Below are positions 10,525 to 21,741 of a DNA stretch of 64,000 nt, in pieces. The first letter of the stretch is position 1, and every line of letters starts with the position of its first letter. The notes under the pieces are model-generated. The model had not been told where the DNA came from. It did no database searches and saw only the letters and a program-made list of their open reading frames with translations. This stretch comes from Parastagonospora avenae f. sp. tritici 18332-5 (taxonomy: Eukaryota > Ascomycota > Dothideomycetes > Pleosporales > Phaeosphaeriaceae): the NCBI GenBank assembly GCA_022559985.1, contig JAFJTR010000119.1, positions 1 through 64,000 of the forward strand, in the 5' to 3' direction. A program made the translations under genes and the position numbers.

Positions 10525-12105
10525 TCAGATCGCATCCATGGACGCCCGCGTGGTGAGCCTCTCATTTTTGTTGCCGAGTTTTGATATCTGGAGGAAAGCA
10601 TCAACGCCATACCCTTCTAGGCTGTGTATCTCGAGAGAACCAGCCCAATACTCTGGATCACGCGTTAGCCCCCATGTCACTTTTACGAAATTTTTACTGA
10701 CCAGAGTACAGTCGCGACATGGGCAAGCCAATGCCCAGACGCAGATCCGGCGCGCGTCCGGTCAACGAGGATAGCGATCCGTGATGTATTCCTGCATCGC
10801 CATGCAACGACCGCGTGCCGAGCTTCTGTTGCAGCTGAGACGAAAGGTCGGACCCAGGCGCAGGTACCTTGAGCTCGTCTGGTTTTCCAAGGAGCTTCGG
10901 CACTCTAGCAAGGTTCTTCAGCCGCTTCTCGCGACGTGGTCCCTTGCTGAAGCTCCACAGATAGGGAAGGACTTCGTTCGGAATGCCGCCGCCTTGGTCG
11001 GATATTCTGATGATTACGTGCTGGTTCGTTTCGCAGATGAGCACCTCGATTGGTGGGGGCTTGGCGTTCTTGGATGTGCGCTGCTCTATCACGGCCTGTA
11101 TCGAATTCCGTAGCAGCTCGCCGATGATGTACTCGAGGTGGCTGAGGATGTATGGGAACGTGGCATCCAGGTGGCCGTACAATTTGATGTCGGGAATCTG
11201 GACGTTGGAGCCGTATGCGCGTCGGATCAGATCCTGCGTCGTCTTTCCACATTCTTCGACAATCTCTTTGGCGTTGCATCGCAGGAAGATCTCGCCCACG
11301 GCCTCTTGGTCATGCAGCAGCTGGGCGTTGGGGAAGTGCCAGGGCGAGTTGAAGGTCTCTGTGAGTGCGAGATGCTGCTCGGCAATGACGCGTCGCGATA
11401 TGCGCTGCTTACATTAGCATGTGTCGGTTGAGGGCAGTACATGCCATACCGATCTCAGCATCGTCGTCATGAACTTGTCCGTCTCCTCGGGCTTCATCAG
11501 CCCACGCACTTCGAGCACGCCGATGGCCAGGCGCGGTATCACGGTGGCATGCTCGGTCAGCGTCTCTTCCAGCACCTTGCAGTACTTCTCGTTGTCCTCC
11601 AACGACCGAATCTCGGGCACTTTTCGGAAGCGCTCAAAGGCTCGCAGGTACGACTCGTAGACGTGGGCAAGGTGAGGGTTCGCTACCACGACGTAGGGCA
11701 GGGTCTGGATGTCACGCAGGCGGTGGGCAAGTCTACAGTCCTTCAGCAGAGTTCGGCATAGCTCCTGCCCATTTTGAGTACCTCGTGGGGAGCTCGAGTC
11801 GACAGTAGTTCGCAGAGTCGATCAGGCGCGACTCGGTCAGGGTCCTCCCAAAGAAGGTCAGCTGACGCAGGCTGATGGGTCGGGCTTCACGCTGCACCCA
11901 TCTGAAGTACGGTCAACTCTTCGTCCTCATGGCCCACACAGACTCCTTACTCGTCGAGCGCCGAAGACGGCCTCCATGTCGGCGCCACAGCAGCTGCAGT
12001 AACGCATCGCCGCGGGGCATGGGGGGTGAATACGGGGCGAGAAGCTCGACGGAGGGCTGGACAGTGCCGTGCGCGTGCAATGAAGCTCCTTGGACCCAGA
12101 AACAT
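10525..12105 (-). CDS. Mitochondrial protein kinase of the PDK/BCKDK family
   Basis: Five exons (12105-11951, 11901-11782, 11732-11450, 11407-10702, 10652-10525) give 463 residues in continuous phase. The start MFLGPRSFIARARH is an Arg-rich, acid-free mitochondrial presequence. The N-terminal BCDHK/PDK helical domain contains LPYVVVANPHL and YLRAFERF. The GHKL ATPase part shows the N-box (ELLRNSIQAVIE), G1 box (DQGGGIP) and G2 box (GIGLPMSRLY), ending in EYWAGSLEIHSLEGYGVDAF. These kinases phosphorylate the E1 subunit of pyruvate or branched-chain ketoacid dehydrogenase and switch the complex off. Which of the two is the substrate is not decidable from motifs alone. It is head-to-head with the deubiquitinase gene. 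Confidence 0.93.
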
Positions 12106-12897
12106 TGCTGCAAGAGCTCACGACGAGCTCGGTGAGGGGAGGTCAATGCATGTTGGAGCTGCAAAATCCAGAGCATGTGACGCAGCGCCGATGGCCGCAA
12201 CAGCGGGTCCCACCACCGTCGCCAAATTCTGCATTGTGCCATCTGCCATTGGCGACAGCGCAACGATGCACACAAATGGGAGAATCAATTCCCCTTTTGC
12301 AGCACCTGCCATGTCACAGCTACAGCAATGCGACGCGTTTGCCCATCCGCACCCCACGCGCACTGGCGCCGTGCATGACGTCTTAGTGCTCGAGGCCTCA
12401 GGTCTCCGCAGTCCGCCGCCAAGGCACCCACTCTGAACACCTCGCATCTGCCCTGAAGCCCATGCAAACGGCGAAGACAGTTCCTGTGACTTCCCGCGTT
12501 TGTGCACCGTGAAGTTTGTGAGCCGTCTCCCTCGCTGCAGGCTGTACATGGGTTGCCGGCCATAAATCCGATCGTCATCGTACCGCCACCATTAGCGAGC
12601 AACTGTGGAACTGTGGAACGCATCCTTACTGCTAGCCCGAAGCTGTCTGTTGCTGCACTACACTCGCCCACCTGCAACCTGCCCTCGGCGACCTGCGCGC
12701 CTGCCTCTCTTATTTTTTGAGCTTCACAACACGTGCAGCGCTTCTTGCTGCTTCGCGACTGCCACAGGGCTCCTTCTGCAGTTGCCCGTGTTTGTGTGCC
12801 CCGCCGCCACCTTTTGCAATGGATCAGGTAAGCACCCGCGCATACATTGCTTGTAGTCACCGCTCTCCCTGCGCCGGCTCTCCGTGCTGCCGACACC
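12106..12897. promoter_or_regulatory. Shared upstream region of the kinase and deubiquitinase genes
   Basis: About 790 GC-rich bases separate the two divergent start codons. It must contain both promoters and 5' leaders. No TATA box or third gene is apparent. An ATGGATCAG followed by GTAAGC near 12820 could be an upstream mini-exon, but I could not join it in frame to the downstream exon. Confidence 0.55.
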
Positions 12898-12966
12898 ATG
12901 GAAGACATGGAAGACATGAAAGACATGGAAGACATGAAAAACATGGAAACCATGAAAACCATGGCC
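12898..12966 (+). repeat. Nine-base tandem repeat coding for Met-Glu-Asp units
   Basis: ATGGAAGAC-type 9-mers repeat with drift at the very start of the deubiquitinase, giving a run of MEDMEDMKDMEDMKNM. Every unit offers an in-frame ATG, so the true start could vary without affecting the MATH domain. Confidence 0.8.
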
Positions 12967-15900
12967 AACATCCGCGTGAGCGTAGCCGAGCTGACTTTGC
13001 TGTCCGACCAGATTGGCAGCGACATGCTCGTCGACTCCGAGTACGACGAGAAGCAGGATGTGGCCATCATCACTCCCGACGACACGGACGACCAGATGGA
13101 CGACGTCGACGCCGAGCCCGAGCCCCGTGCCGACGAGTTCGAGGCCTTCATGAAGAAGCACCTGCCCGAGCTGCCGGAGCAGGAAACCGAGGAGGAGGCA
13201 TGGAACACATGGGAGATCAAGGACTGGCGGGCCCTGATCAAGCGCGAACACGGTCCCGTGTTCAATTGCGGCGGACACCCATGGCGGATACTCATGTTCC
13301 CGTACGGTAACAACGTCGAGTTCACATCGCTATATCTGGAACAGGGCTTCGAGGAAAAGCAGATGCCCGAGGACTGGTATGCCTGTGTGCAGTTCATGCT
13401 GGTCATGTGGAACGTCAAGGATCCGTCCATATACACGATACACACGGCAAACCACCGCTTCACCGCCGACGAGGGCGACTGGGGCTTCACCCGCTTCGCT
13501 GAGATCAGGCGTCTGTTCGCGAATACCTGGGACGATCGGGCCCGGCCCATGATAGAGGAGGACCAGGTGAACATCACTGCCTATGTAAGAGTACTCAAGG
13601 ATCCGACCGGCGTGCTATGGCATAATTTCATCAAGTAAGCCCATTCGTCCTACATTTCCGTCGCCGCTACTAACACATCCAGCTATGATTCAAAGAAGGA
13701 GACGGGCATGGTCGGGCTCAAGAACCAGGGCGCAACATGCTACCTCAATTCACTTCTCCAATCTCTCTACTTTACTAATGCCTTCCGCCAAGCCGTCTAC
13801 CAAATACCCACCGCCGAGGAGTCCGACCGCTCCAACAGCGCTTATGCCCTCCAACGCCTATTCTACCTCCTCCAAACGTCCTCACTCGCCATCGGCACCA
13901 CCGACCTCACACAATCCTTTGGCTGGGACTCGAAGCAGATTTTCGAGCAGCAAGATGTGCAAGAATTGTCGCGTGTGCTCATGGACAAGCTCGACGAGAA
14001 AATGAAGGGCACCGAAGCCGAGGGCGCGTTGACAAACATGTTTGTTGGAAAAATGAAGACGTACATCTCGTGCATCAACGTCGACTACGAGTCCTCGCGG
14101 ACAGAGGACTTCTGGGACATCCAACTCAACGTGAGCGGGAACAAGAATCTGGACGACAGTTTCAAGGACTATGTGCAGGTTGAGACCATGGACGGGGAGA
14201 ACAAGTACTTCGCCGAAGGCTTTGGGCTGCAAGACGCAAAGAAGGGCGTCATATTCGAGAGCTTCCCGCCAGTGCTCCATCTCCAGCTCAAGCGCTTCGA
14301 GTACGACTTCCAGCGCGACGCCATGATGAAGGTGAACGATCGCTATGAGTTTCCAGAGGTTTGGGACGCCTCACCATACCTCTCAGATGGCGCCGATCGG
14401 TCAGAGCCCTACATGTATCACCTACACGGCGTACTTGTTCACAGCGGAGACCTCAATGCTGGCCACTACTATGCTTTCATAAAACCCACCAAGGATGGAC
14501 ACTACTACAAGTTTGACGATGATCGGGTCACGCGAGCAACACTACGGGAGGCTCTCGAAGAGAACTTTGGCGGCGATTACCAGCAAGCTAACGGCAATGT
14601 CGGTCATCGCAATCCCTACACCCGAGGATGGTCGGCCAAACGCTCCATGAGTGCTTACATGTTGGTCTACATCCGGGAAACGCGCCTCGACCAGGTGCTT
14701 CTAGACAGCGTAGAGCCACCGAAACATCTTGCGGAACGACTTGCCGAGGAGCGTGCTGCGTTTGAACGAAGGAAGAAGGAGCGCGAGGAAGCACATCTAT
14801 ACATGGACGTGGCAGTCGCATCGGATAAGACCTTCAAGGCCTACCAGGGCTTCGACATCGTGCCCTGGAAAGGCGATGCCGAAGAGGGCGCTAACCCGAA
14901 GATCTACCGAGCACTGCGAACAACCACAATGGCGGATTTTGCCAAGACGGTCGCTGCGGATCTCGAAGTCGACCCGGACATGTTGCGCCCATGGTCAATG
15001 GTCAACAGGCAAAACGGCACCGTGCGGCCCGATACTGTTCTCGAGTTCCCCGACATGACAGTTGAAGAGGCTGCCAGTAAGCATGGCACCAAGCAATCGC
15101 AATTCAGGTTATGGATCGAGACGGCAGATCAACGCGACGAAAATGGAGCCCCCTTGTTCGGCGACAAGCTCGTCGACCTAAAAGGCCAACAGAGCAACCG
15201 ACCGTTGATGATTTTCTTGAAACATTTCGATGCGAAGACACAAACTCTGTTCGGTGCTGGAACCTTTTACGCTGCGCTCCAAGATAAGGTAATGGATCTC
15301 AGTCCTTCCATTTTGAAGATGCTTGGCTGGCCGGCTGGAACGCAAATTAAGCTTTCAGAAGAGATCAAGCAGAACATGATCGAGGCCATGAAGCCGAAAA
15401 CCACATTGGCTGCTTCCGAGATACAGGATGGAGACATCATAACCGTTCAGCGAGTTTTAAGTGACAGCGAGATCAGTCGCATCACGACCGCTGGGGGTTG
15501 CGTTGAGGCCAAGGAATTCTACGACTACCTTCTCAACCGTATCAACGTCGAGTTTGTGCCTAGGGCACCGGACTCTGAGGACCCCTCGTTCGCACTGACG
15601 CTGAGCAAAAAGATGACTTACAACCAGTTCGCCGGCAAAGTCGCCGAATTCTTGGGCACCGAGCCGAGCCATCTCCGCTTCGTTACCGTCAGTGCCGCTG
15701 GCAAGCCAAAACAACCCGTCAAATACAATGCCAATGCGACGCTGAACAGTATCCTCTTCCCTGGTCCATACAGTTACTCCGCAAGCGCGAATCAACGGCC
15801 AGATGCGTTGTTTTATGAAATTCTGGAGATGAGCCTCGCAGAAATGGAGCAGCGGAAACCCATCAAAATCACCTGGCTGCCAGAAGGGCTCAGCAAAGAG

Positions 15901-16535
15901 GAGGAACACACACTCATGATACCCAAGAATGCGCATGTGTCGGACCTTCTCCTCGCACTCCAAGCCAAAGCGAACATTGGCGACGAGACGATGCAAAAGG
16001 TCCGCGTGTACGAGTCGCACATGCACAAGCTGCATAAGCTTTTACCGACCGACTACCAGATCATGAGTCTGTACGACTACACTCAGCTGTACGCTGCGCC
16101 ATTTCTCGATGAGGAGTCTCCGCGAAAGATTCTGGCATTCCACTTCGACCGCGAACCATCAAAGGCGCACGGCATTCCCTTCCAATTTCCGCTAAGAGAG
16201 GTAAGCAAGAAAACTGTGTTCTCGGAAGCTTGCACTAACAGCACTCAGGGCGAGCCATTCAGCGAGACGAAACAGCGCATCTCAGACTTTACCAAGATCA
16301 AGGGCAAGCAGTTGGACAAGATCAAGTTTGCTCTCGTCGCGCCGAACTCAAAACCGGAACCCATCGAAGACGGTGGGTGATGCCAGTAATCTCAACTTGT
16401 AGCACTGCTAACGTGACCACAGATGACGTACTGTTAGATCTTGTACAAGGGCGCGACAATGTTTCCCTCGGCCTTGACCACACCAACAAGAGCCGAAGCT
16501 TCTGGGGCAAAACCGACTCCATCTTTATTCGTTGA
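12898..16535 (+). CDS. Ubiquitin carboxyl-terminal hydrolase, USP7/Ubp15 type (MATH-USP-UBL)
   Basis: Four exons (12898-13634, 13683-16200, 16249-16372, 16423-16535) give 1,163 residues. The order of parts is that of USP7 and yeast Ubp15. A Met/Glu/Asp-rich start is followed by a MATH/TRAF domain at about residues 100-235 (WEIKDWRALIKREHGPVF, WGFTRFAEI). The USP catalytic domain at about 260-560 has the Cys box GLKNQGATCYLNSLLQSL and the His box VHSGDLNAGHYYAF. Tandem ubiquitin-like ICP0-binding-type domains run to the end, with the conserved LSLGLDH. It removes ubiquitin from nuclear and peroxisomal targets; in yeast Ubp15 acts in cell-cycle and peroxisomal turnover. ATG at 12898 has a good context (CACCATGG), and the catalytic residues are intact. 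Confidence 0.96.
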
Positions 16536-17101
16536 GAGCGCGGCATTTGTGGTGTAGGATACAGCAACGGACGAACATCATATCCCAGGCATGGAAAAGC
16601 AACACATGATTATGGCGGGGCGAAGGCGGTGTTGATTAGCAGGCATTGTGCGTGGTAATATCATGCATATGTACTTGACATAGCTACGGCGTCACGGCGG
16701 CTCAAAGTCATTGCGCGAAAGTGTCGCGTGCCGCGCTTGAACCTCCTTGCCCAGGGTGAGGGAAAGTATAGAAAGCGGCGGTTTGCTCTTTGAATGAATG
16801 AGGAACGGGAATGGGCTTTGTGTAGGTTAGCATGGCGCAGATGAAGAAATGATATTTCACGTACATGTACCTCTTCCAGCTTACATGGCTGAGAAGCATA
16901 AGCAAGTGAAGTTCCAGAACACCCTTGGAAGTCTCAAGCGCGATCAGCCCCACCCCTTCCCCCATTGGCCAATCCCCACCTTTCCCGCCCGCGCCCCATC
17001 CCTGCTGCCTTGTCGGCGAAACCCCAAACGCCGACGTGTTCTCGACAGCTGGTGTCAACTTTCGACATCCAACAAGCTCACCACAACCACAACCGCCAAC
17101 A
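16536..17101. other. Intergenic between the deubiquitinase and the p24 gene
   Basis: About 565 bases: 3' end of the deubiquitinase and promoter/5' leader of the p24 gene, with a CT/CA-rich stretch (16945-17100) just before the ATG. Nothing else seen. Confidence 0.6.
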
Positions 17102-18118
17102 ATGCGGACTATACTCGCGCTTTTCAGCCTGCTGGCTTGCGTGTACGCAACCGCGCTCACATACCGCCTCGAAGCACATGAGAAGGCGTGTTATTTCGCT
17201 CAGGTGGAACATAAGGGGACCAAGTTGGCGTTTTATTTCGCTGTACGTTGAATGATGGTTGAGGCATTGGAGCTGGCATGGCAGACGGATTGCTGCTCCA
17301 ATTCATTAGCAGGGCCTTGCGCCAATCCCCCTCCTCTTCGTCTCTCGCATCAAGCTCGTTTCACTCGCTGTACTCGCTAACACTCGTCCAGGTCCAATCA
17401 GGCGGCTCCTTCGACATCGACTACAGTGTCGTCGGCCCCACTGACAAGGTGATCCTCGACGGCACCAAAGAGCGCCAGGGCGACTTTGTCTTCACGGCCA
17501 ACGATCCCGGCGAATACAGGTTCTGCTTCAATAATGAAATGAGCACGTTTGCGGAAAAGATGGTGGATTTCGAAATCGCGGTATGTATACACCTCGAAGG
17601 ATGGGATTGCGGGTGAGAGGAAGGATGAGGGGAGGCTGCCATCTCCGCCCTTCAGAGCCCAGACATGGTTGGGAGGTGGCAGGCAAAGCCCACCGAAGCG
17701 ACATACCTGGCCCCAGAAGCCTCCTCCACCCTCGCGTCACTCGAACTCTCCACTAACTCCACTTCCCCCAGGTCGAAAACGAAGCCGCGCGCGCCATCAT
17801 CCCGTCCAAACAAGGCTCGTCCCCCGAGCAAACCTCGGTCCTCGAAGAATCCATCCTCAAGCTCTCGGCCCAGTTATCCACCATCTCGCGTAACCAAAAG
17901 TACTTCCGCACGCGCGAGAATCGCAACTTCAGCACCGTCAAGAGCACAGAGGGCCGCATATTTACTTTCTCGCTCATGGAGAGTGGGTTGATTTTGACCA
18001 TGGCGGGCCTCCAGGTTTTCATTGTCAAGTTCTTCTTTCAGGGGGCGAGGAAAGGTATTTTATAATTCTGTGAGGTGTGTGGGGATGGGTGGGCTGACGT
18101 GCGGCAGGGTATGTATGA
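17102..18118 (+). CDS. p24 (emp24/gp25L) family cargo receptor
   Basis: Four exons (17102-17242, 17392-17580, 17772-18054, 18108-18118) give 207 residues. A signal peptide (MRTILALFSLLACVYATA) precedes a GOLD domain whose two conserved cysteines sit in KACYFAQV and YRFCFNN. A coiled-coil stretch (VLEESILKLSAQLSTISRNQKYFRTRENRN), a transmembrane helix (FSLMESGLILTMAGLQVFIV) and a short cytosolic tail with a double aromatic motif (KFFFQGARKGYV) complete the family plan. p24 proteins cycle between ER and Golgi and load GPI-anchored and other cargo into COPII vesicles. The last exon supplies only the final three residues; reading through the intron would end KGIL instead. An Emp24 (beta) assignment is likely but not proven. 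Confidence 0.93.
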
Positions 18119-19947
18119 GCGAGGTCAGAGGAGATTCGAGGTCAAGATTCGAGGGCGATGGGGTTGGGCTATATTTGATCTTTGAAGGCGCTTGTGGGAT
18201 TACAGGAATTGTAACATCACCATGGTTAGCGTTATGAACTCTGGAGCAGGATTGCGGAAAATCATGCATTGCAAGTCTATTGTTGTTTTGGGTGGCTTGT
18301 TTGTTTTGCAGTGCGGGCACACCCTGTCATGTTTTTTGCTGTGCGTCTTGTGGCACGTTCTTCGATGCGAAGCACAATGGGGTGTAGGTGATGTATCTTG
18401 GGTAAGGATCAGTGTTTCGTTTCTATCCGATCGACGCCAATTACCAGACCGTGTGGGTAAGTGTAATGCATGCATTCTCTACCATGCATTGAACTTGTGG
18501 GATGCCAGGCAAGTGTGCCGATTTCTTACTATCCAGCAAAACACTGCGCCTGAAGGTGTGTGGTGCGTAGCTACATTCTGGAAATCATCAATCATTGAAT
18601 TATTGGGTAAGTCTCGTGTGAGCTCATTCATGGGTACTGACTGTACGAATCAGGTCCGATTATACAAGTCTGCAAACCTGCGGCAGCGTGTGTTCGTGGT
18701 ATGTTGCTGTCGTCTCGCGATGGCCATGGCTAGTACCAAGACATGCTCTCCCCTCGTACTCCGCCGTATATCGACTTCGCAGAGAGGACATCAGGCCTGC
18801 ACGACGTATTTGTCTTCCGAATAGAAGTTTACGTCGTCACTCACTCGTTCGTCTTGCAGAGTTGATGGCAGCGCGGGCGACCTTTCTCTGCCGCCTCCTT
18901 GTGACGGCGTGTCACTCCATGCCAGGACGGCGAGGGCAACGTGCGTCCACCCGGCTGGCTATGTTGGATAGGTATAACGTTCTCTTGTTTTCCTGAGCTT
19001 TGGGATGTGAATGCAGACGGGTGAGTGTGATGAGCTTCATGGCTGAGGATGGAAAATATTGGCTGTGCGCAGAGGTATGTGTTGTTTGCGCCCGCTGGGT
19101 GGACGAAGTCTAGTTCAAGAGCCTCGGGATGTAGAGAAACTGGCGACCGGGTAAGTGCAATTTGCGTGGGTCGGTTAACTGACTGTGTACAGAACAGTGT
19201 GCTGAGTACGGCAGCATTCCTGTCGCAGTAGGCACATTGCTATTTCTCATGAAGTCTTCCTAGGTCAGCAGAGCGCATCGTTTGCCGTCAAGGCATACTC
19301 TGGCACCATAGTCTTCCGTATGAACTCCATTACTCGATCTGTCTGGAGAGAGCAGGCAAGCACAACAACTTCTATTCCTCATTGGCAAGTACAGTAGCTT
19401 TCGTCCAGTCGTACCGTGCATGGAAGCCGTACGCACTGCTCGTTCATGTGCAGATTTTGGAGCCTGGCGCTTTTATCTCCGCTTCACTATGCTGATTACG
19501 TGATGTAGATTCTTTGGCAAGTATGGCAGCGCGCTTTCGTCGCAAATTTGCTGTCGTCTGTCATCACATGTAGTCGCGCAGCGTCCCCGGGTCTCCGGGA
19601 CTGGCGCGAAGGCATGCGAGCTCTCTGTGCGGATTGCAGGCAATTTTATTGCCTTCAGTCTGAGTGCCAATTGTAGGTCGTCTGTCGTTCCGTCAATCTC
19701 TCGCAGTTTCCAAGGCACCTGGGCAGCGTGGGCGACCTAATACGCCCTAGCGCGTACCAGATTCACTTCCACTTGCCGTATAAATCTTGGCGCTACCTCC
19801 TCTTTTCAATTCCTCTTGCTTGCACGACAGCTTTCTGGACTCGCCGACGCACTTCCGCAACACCAGCGGACCAACGTTCTTTCAAACGCTGCGCGCGATT
19901 TCTGGCTATTTTTTACTTTCCGTGCCCACTTCGCAACCGACGGCATT
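18119..19947 (+). other. 1.8 kb without a convincing coding gene, containing intron-like units
   Basis: Open frames here (one of 210 codons from 18192) have no family motif. The plus strand carries short units with full intron grammar: 18607-18653 (GTAAGT, TACTGAC, CAG) and 19151-19192 (GTAAGT, TAACTGAC, ACAG), with weaker ones near 18455 and 19020. The region may hold a spliced non-coding transcript or a long spliced 5' leader of the gene at 19948. A TATAAAT near 19780 fits a promoter for that gene. Confidence 0.4.
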
Positions 19948-21741
19948 ATGGACGCCTCTCCTAGGAACAGGCCGCTGGAGCCGCCCATATCACCAACAGA
20001 CCAGCCAACGTATATTCGCTGCGACGGCCAAGCCATCTCACAAAAGCAGTTCAAGGACATTTTCGGACCCATCCTCCAAGGTCACTTCGCAGGCCAGGCG
20101 CAGCGCCCTGATCTTTTGCAAGAGGCCCAATGGATGCTGGCACAACATGCACCCAATCATCCTGCACTCAAAGGTCAGATTATAGGCATACCAGTGCAGG
20201 CAACGCTCCTGGCTTTGAAGCGCCTTCGCCTCCCCGACCCTGTCATTCAAGATTGCATGCAGCGAAGGAATGGTGTTATGCAGCAACAACAACAGCAACA
20301 GCGACCACAGCAGGCGCCGCAGATTATGGTGCCAAAGATGATCCCTTCAGCTTCGCAGGCACAAGCTCAACGCGCGAGCCCTTACTCTGGATCGCCGTCG
20401 CAAGTCAGCAATGGGCAGCGCATGCCTCCGGACACCTCCTACAGCCCTCACGTTATGCCGCAATCACCAGCCAGGATGGACGATCGTATACCCAAGGCTA
20501 TCTCTCTGAACCAGTTCCCTCATACAGCGCCGCGAGATGGGATGGGTCCGCGTATGCCTTCAGCGGCCTCGCCGCACAGCCCTTCCACCAGACCACACTA
20601 TCAGACCGGTCCGGTCAGGCCTCAGGACATGCGAAGAACTTCGGGCGTACCCAACGGCGCTGGGCAGTATATGTGGCCTAATTCGCGCAATCTGCCGCCT
20701 CGTCCCAGTCCGTCTCCGACTATGGGAATGTTTCCGCCACCCTTGTTGCGTTCGAGTAGCAGCCACAGCGAAGCTGCTCAGAGCAGAACGCCATTTACCG
20801 ATGCGGAGAAAGAGGCCCTCCTTGACAATTGGCTCAGAAAGTGGATGGCGATGGCAATCAAGGGCAACCCTGAAGCCTTTGCCGGGGCTGTCAAATTTCT
20901 GGGAGACCAACCGGACATTGCCAAAAAATGGGAGTTCTACAAGGGTATACAGGAACGCTCGAAAGCCATTGCAGAAGCCAAAGCGAATGCTCAGCAACAG
21001 CGTGCACAGCAACTACAAGTATTGCAATCACAAGCACAGCAACCACAAGCACATCAACCACGAGCACACCAGTCACAAGGACATCAGGCAAGACTACATC
21101 AAGCCCGAGAAGTCATCGAATTGACTAGCAAAAAGCGCAAAGAACCCCCCACCGCATCCAAACAGCCGCCTAAGAAGCGCCAGATTGTTGACCTCACCCA
21201 GCCCCGCCGCAAGCAGTTCTCCAACCACGAACCAAAAGTCCCCGTACTCCTCGATGCACCTGGCGGAGACAAGATCGGCGTCATCCCCATACCCGAACTC
21301 GCCGCCACCGATGGCTTACAAGCCCACGCAACCATCTTCGGCGTAGACGCGCACGACCTTGAGCTCAACGACCCCATCTTCGCCAGAGTGCAAAATTCCA
21401 CTCCTGCCCCACTACCCAGCTCCAACCGCCTCGCACGCCCCGACGTAAACCTCGTCCCCGCGCCCAAGATGCATCCAGACCAGGATATCACCGTCTGGAT
21501 CCCTGACACAGAAGTGGCCGCAGCGAAGGCGAAGATCAAGTCTAAAGGATATGACTTCACGTGGTCGAACGGCATTGTGGATGATGTGGAGCCAGTTAGA
21601 GACGAGCTTCTGGTGGCAATTGGATGCAAGAAGGAAGAGGATGGTCTTTGGAGAGCGCCTCCTTCTGTGGCTAGTGAGGAGAAGGCGAATGTGGATTGGA
21701 GTATGATAAGCAGCAGGAGGGAGAGGGGCTTCGCTCCGTAG
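19948..21741 (+). CDS. Gln/Pro-rich protein with SUMO-interaction-like motifs, 597 aa
   Basis: Intronless. A folded-looking N-terminus (residues 1-110, YIRCDGQAISQKQFKDIFGPILQGHF) is followed by a poly-Gln tract, long Ser/Pro/Gln-rich disordered sequence and a short helical block (EKEALLDNWLRKWMAMAIKGN). A degenerate QAQQ/HQPRAHQ repeat at about 21000-21090 follows. Two hydrophobic-acidic motifs flank basic clusters: REVIELTSKKRK and QIVDLTQPRRK, both resembling SUMO-interacting motifs (V/I-x-x-L/I next to acidic or Ser/Thr residues). A C-terminal segment (ITVWIPDTEVAAAKAKIKSKGYDFTWSNGIVDDVEP) looks folded. This composition suits a nuclear co-regulator. I do not recognise the family. The ATG is the first in the frame after a typical leader. 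Confidence 0.8.
   Translation: MDASPRNRPLEPPISPTDQPTYIRCDGQAISQKQFKDIFGPILQGHFAGQAQRPDLLQEAQWMLAQHAPNHPALKGQIIGIPVQATLLALKRLRLPDPVIQDCMQRRNGVMQQQQQQQRPQQAPQIMVPKMIPSASQAQAQRASPYSGSPSQVSNGQRMPPDTSYSPHVMPQSPARMDDRIPKAISLNQFPHTAPRDGMGPRMPSAASPHSPSTRPHYQTGPVRPQDMRRTSGVPNGAGQYMWPNSRNLPPRPSPSPTMGMFPPPLLRSSSSHSEAAQSRTPFTDAEKEALLDNWLRKWMAMAIKGNPEAFAGAVKFLGDQPDIAKKWEFYKGIQERSKAIAEAKANAQQQRAQQLQVLQSQAQQPQAHQPRAHQSQGHQARLHQAREVIELTSKKRKEPPTASKQPPKKRQIVDLTQPRRKQFSNHEPKVPVLLDAPGGDKIGVIPIPELAATDGLQAHATIFGVDAHDLELNDPIFARVQNSTPAPLPSSNRLARPDVNLVPAPKMHPDQDITVWIPDTEVAAAKAKIKSKGYDFTWSNGIVDDVEPVRDELLVAIGCKKEEDGLWRAPPSVASEEKANVDWSMISSRRERGFAP

Noticed and set aside
12285..13577. 430-codon minus-strand frame across the start of the deubiquitinase gene
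   Set aside because: It is antisense to well-conserved MATH-domain coding sequence and is low-complexity (Met/Ser/Val runs).
18192..18824. 210-codon frame with many cysteines downstream of the p24 gene
   Set aside because: Begins at a non-ATG codon, runs through two intron-like units, and has no recognisable domain; not called as a gene.
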